Assembly (NCBI GenBank): GCA_003648395.1
Contig: QMPB01000038.1
Location: forward strand, 1 to 15,294
Source: Bacteroidota bacterium
GTDB lineage: Bacteria; Bacteroidota; Bacteroidia; Bacteroidales; UBA1556
Length of the DNA: 15,294 nt
Direction of reading: 5' to 3'
The notes below the pieces were generated by a model, which searched no databases, was not told the origin of the DNA, and was given only the letters and a program-made list of their open reading frames with translations. Positions 13,796 through 15,294 of this stretch are shown one piece after another (the first letter of the stretch is position 1; every line of letters begins with the position of its first letter). A program made the position numbers and the translations under genes.

Positions 13796-15294
13796 CTACT
13801 CATATCTCAAAGTTTTTACTGGGTTTTCTCTTATTGTTTTCATAGTAAATAATGAAACTGTTAATGCAATCAATATTATTGTTACAAGCCCGGCAAATAC
13901 AAATAATACTGTAGAAAGCTTTATTGAGTATGCATAATTCTGCAAATAAAATTCGCTAACATAGAATGATGCTGGAATCGCTACAAGCAATGCTCCTAAA
14001 GTTGTCCACAAAAATGACTTATTCAGCAAAACAAGTAAAGAAATTGCAGATGCTCCATTAACTTTTCTAATTGCAAGTTCTTTTGTTCTATTCTCCATCA
14101 TCCTCATAGTAAAACCAATAAGACCTGCGAGAGTGATAATTGCCGCTAATAAGGCAAAGAAATTTATCGAAGTTTGAATAGCTCTATCAATTTCGTAATT
14201 TTGTTTTAGTTGTTCATCAAAGAATTTTACTTGCACTACTTGATTGGGTGCTAATTCTTCTATTTTTTTCTTTATTTGATTTACTGTTTGAAAGATATTT
14301 TTATTATTCAACTTAATTGTTAAAATAGAATAAGATGATGACTCATTATAAAAACTAAAAACTGTTGGCTCTATTTTAGAGTGCAAAGAATAAGATACAA
14401 TGTCAGGGCATACAGCTTTTATTTTTAGATCGGCACCCCTATAAATTGTTTTATCAACAGCATTATTTTGCATACCAAATACCTTAGTAACTCCTTCACT
14501 TATAATCACCTCATTATAATTTGTCCCAGAAAAACTTCTACCCGTTAATTCAATATCTAAGCAATTAAAAAAATCTTTATCAACATAGATATTTCTAAAT
14601 ATTTTAAGTTCTTTTTGTTGTGAATCTTTATAAAACCCGTTACCTGACAAACCCCATATTGGAAGGTCATCCGATAGACTTGTTGAAAGAATATTTGGTA
14701 GCTTTGATACTTCTGATTTTATAAGTTTATCCTTTGAGTAAAGGCTTTTTGTTCTTAATTCAACATATACCAAATTATGTGAATTATAACCTTTATCAAA
14801 ACTTTTGATAAAATGAAATTGGCTATAAATAACATACATAAAGACAAAAAAGAAAACTGAAATTGCAATTTGGAAGCTTAACAGAACTGTATTAGTATAT
14901 TTACTAAATATAGAACTTTTGGGAGATTTGTTTTCCGTAAAGAAAAAACGATAAGTCCAACGCATTGGCACTAAATAATTTAATAAAAAAGCTACTGTAA
15001 AAAGCGAGCCAAAGATTGTAATAAAACCGATCTTAGTAAATGAAGAAAGTAAGCCAACCCTAAAAAGTTTTTGCACAAAAGGATCGACCAACACTAAAAA
15101 TACAACAGCTATAATTATTGATAATAGTATATGTAGTATGGAGTCTTGTAAAACAAATTTTTTGATATTTGAAAATGAGGCTCCCAAAGATCTTTGAATT
15201 GATATTTCTTTTTTAAATTTTGATTGAATTGACAATACTAGCATCAAAGAATTAAAACATACTAAAGCAAATATTAATGCTCCAATTAAAAAGA
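13796..15294 (-). CDS. FtsX/MacB-type ABC permease, 5' end beyond the right edge
   Basis: C-terminal 498 residues of a second duplicated permease; the frame stays open to the edge. Numbered from the first complete codon (15292), residues 1-20 are already a membrane helix (FLIGALIFALVC), followed by coupling segment KKEISIQRSLGAS, helices at ~49-71, 88-109 and 135-157, an extracytoplasmic MacB-type core (~165-370), coupling segment TKELAIRKVNGAS, two more helices and the tail NPVKTLRYE. Full family members are near 800 residues, so about 300 are missing. The TTG at 15247 or ATG at 15244 is not the start, since the preceding in-frame codons complete the helix. The tail and coupling loop resemble those of the 10580-13006 permease, marking them as distant paralogues. 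First gene of the visible ABC operon. Confidence 0.9.
   Translation of the reverse strand, partial: FLIGALIFALVCFNSLMLVLSIQSKFKKEISIQRSLGASFSNIKKFVLQDSILHILLSIIIAVVFLVLVDPFVQKLFRVGLLSSFTKIGFITIFGSLFTVAFLLNYLVPMRWTYRFFFTENKSPKSSIFSKYTNTVLLSFQIAISVFFFVFMYVIYSQFHFIKSFDKGYNSHNLVYVELRTKSLYSKDKLIKSEVSKLPNILSTSLSDDLPIWGLSGNGFYKDSQQKELKIFRNIYVDKDFFNCLDIELTGRSFSGTNYNEVIISEGVTKVFGMQNNAVDKTIYRGADLKIKAVCPDIVSYSLHSKIEPTVFSFYNESSSYSILTIKLNNKNIFQTVNQIKKKIEELAPNQVVQVKFFDEQLKQNYEIDRAIQTSINFFALLAAIITLAGLIGFTMRMMENRTKELAIRKVNGASAISLLVLLNKSFLWTTLGALLVAIPASFYVSEFYLQNYAYSIKLSTVLFVFAGLVTIILIALTVSLFTMKTIRENPVKTLRYE

Noticed and set aside
15242..15247. TTG/ATG codons as the start of the right-hand permease
   Set aside because: The 15 in-frame codons upstream encode the first half of a membrane helix and the frame is open to the window edge, so the gene begins outside.

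Overview
The window looks like a chromosomal segment of a Bacteroidota bacterium, plausibly a marine or anaerobic Bacteroidales/Marinilabiliales type. The reasons are strong A+T richness, no clear Shine-Dalgarno sites, TAnnTTTG-type -7 promoter elements, a very long secreted protein ending in a type A sorting domain of the type IX secretion system (T9SS), and FtsX/MacB-type permeases ending in the NPVxxLRYE tail seen in this phylum. The species cannot be named from this sequence alone. No tRNA, rRNA, CRISPR array, insertion sequence or phage gene was seen.

Layout. (1) 1-2428, minus: uvrA, cut by the left edge and lacking about the last 130 residues; it starts at GTG. (2) 2429-2665: divergent intergenic stretch with a CATAG mini-repeat and a candidate promoter. 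(3) 2666-3409, plus: membrane-anchored TylF/MycF-type methyltransferase. (4) 3412-4299, minus: regulator with four membrane helices and a LytTR DNA-binding domain, tail-to-tail with the methyltransferase. (5) 4300-4595: divergent control region with four 16-bp direct repeats about two helical turns apart, lying between two TAnnTTTG elements. (6) 4596-9680, plus: 1694-residue secreted modular protein with a nidogen-like domain, three FN3 plus MAM/jelly-roll-like units of 816, 816 and 819 bp, a fourth FN3, two further beta-rich domains and the T9SS C-terminal domain. (7) 9686-10567, plus: ferredoxin-nitroreductase fusion starting 5 bp after the adhesin stop. (8) 10580-15294, minus: MacB-like ABC exporter cluster of permease, ATPase and a second permease whose 5' end lies beyond the right edge.

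How the parts may work together. The most interesting unit is 3412-10567. A membrane-embedded LytTR regulator lies divergent from a large T9SS cargo protein, and the gap between them holds a repeat array whose spacing resembles LytTR operators. The inference is that the regulator senses a membrane or envelope signal and controls the surface protein, and probably the co-transcribed nitroreductase. The ABC cluster is a separate, convergent transcription unit, probably for export or extraction of a lipid, peptide or antimicrobial compound. Family assignments rest on motifs read by eye; the regulatory link is inference.
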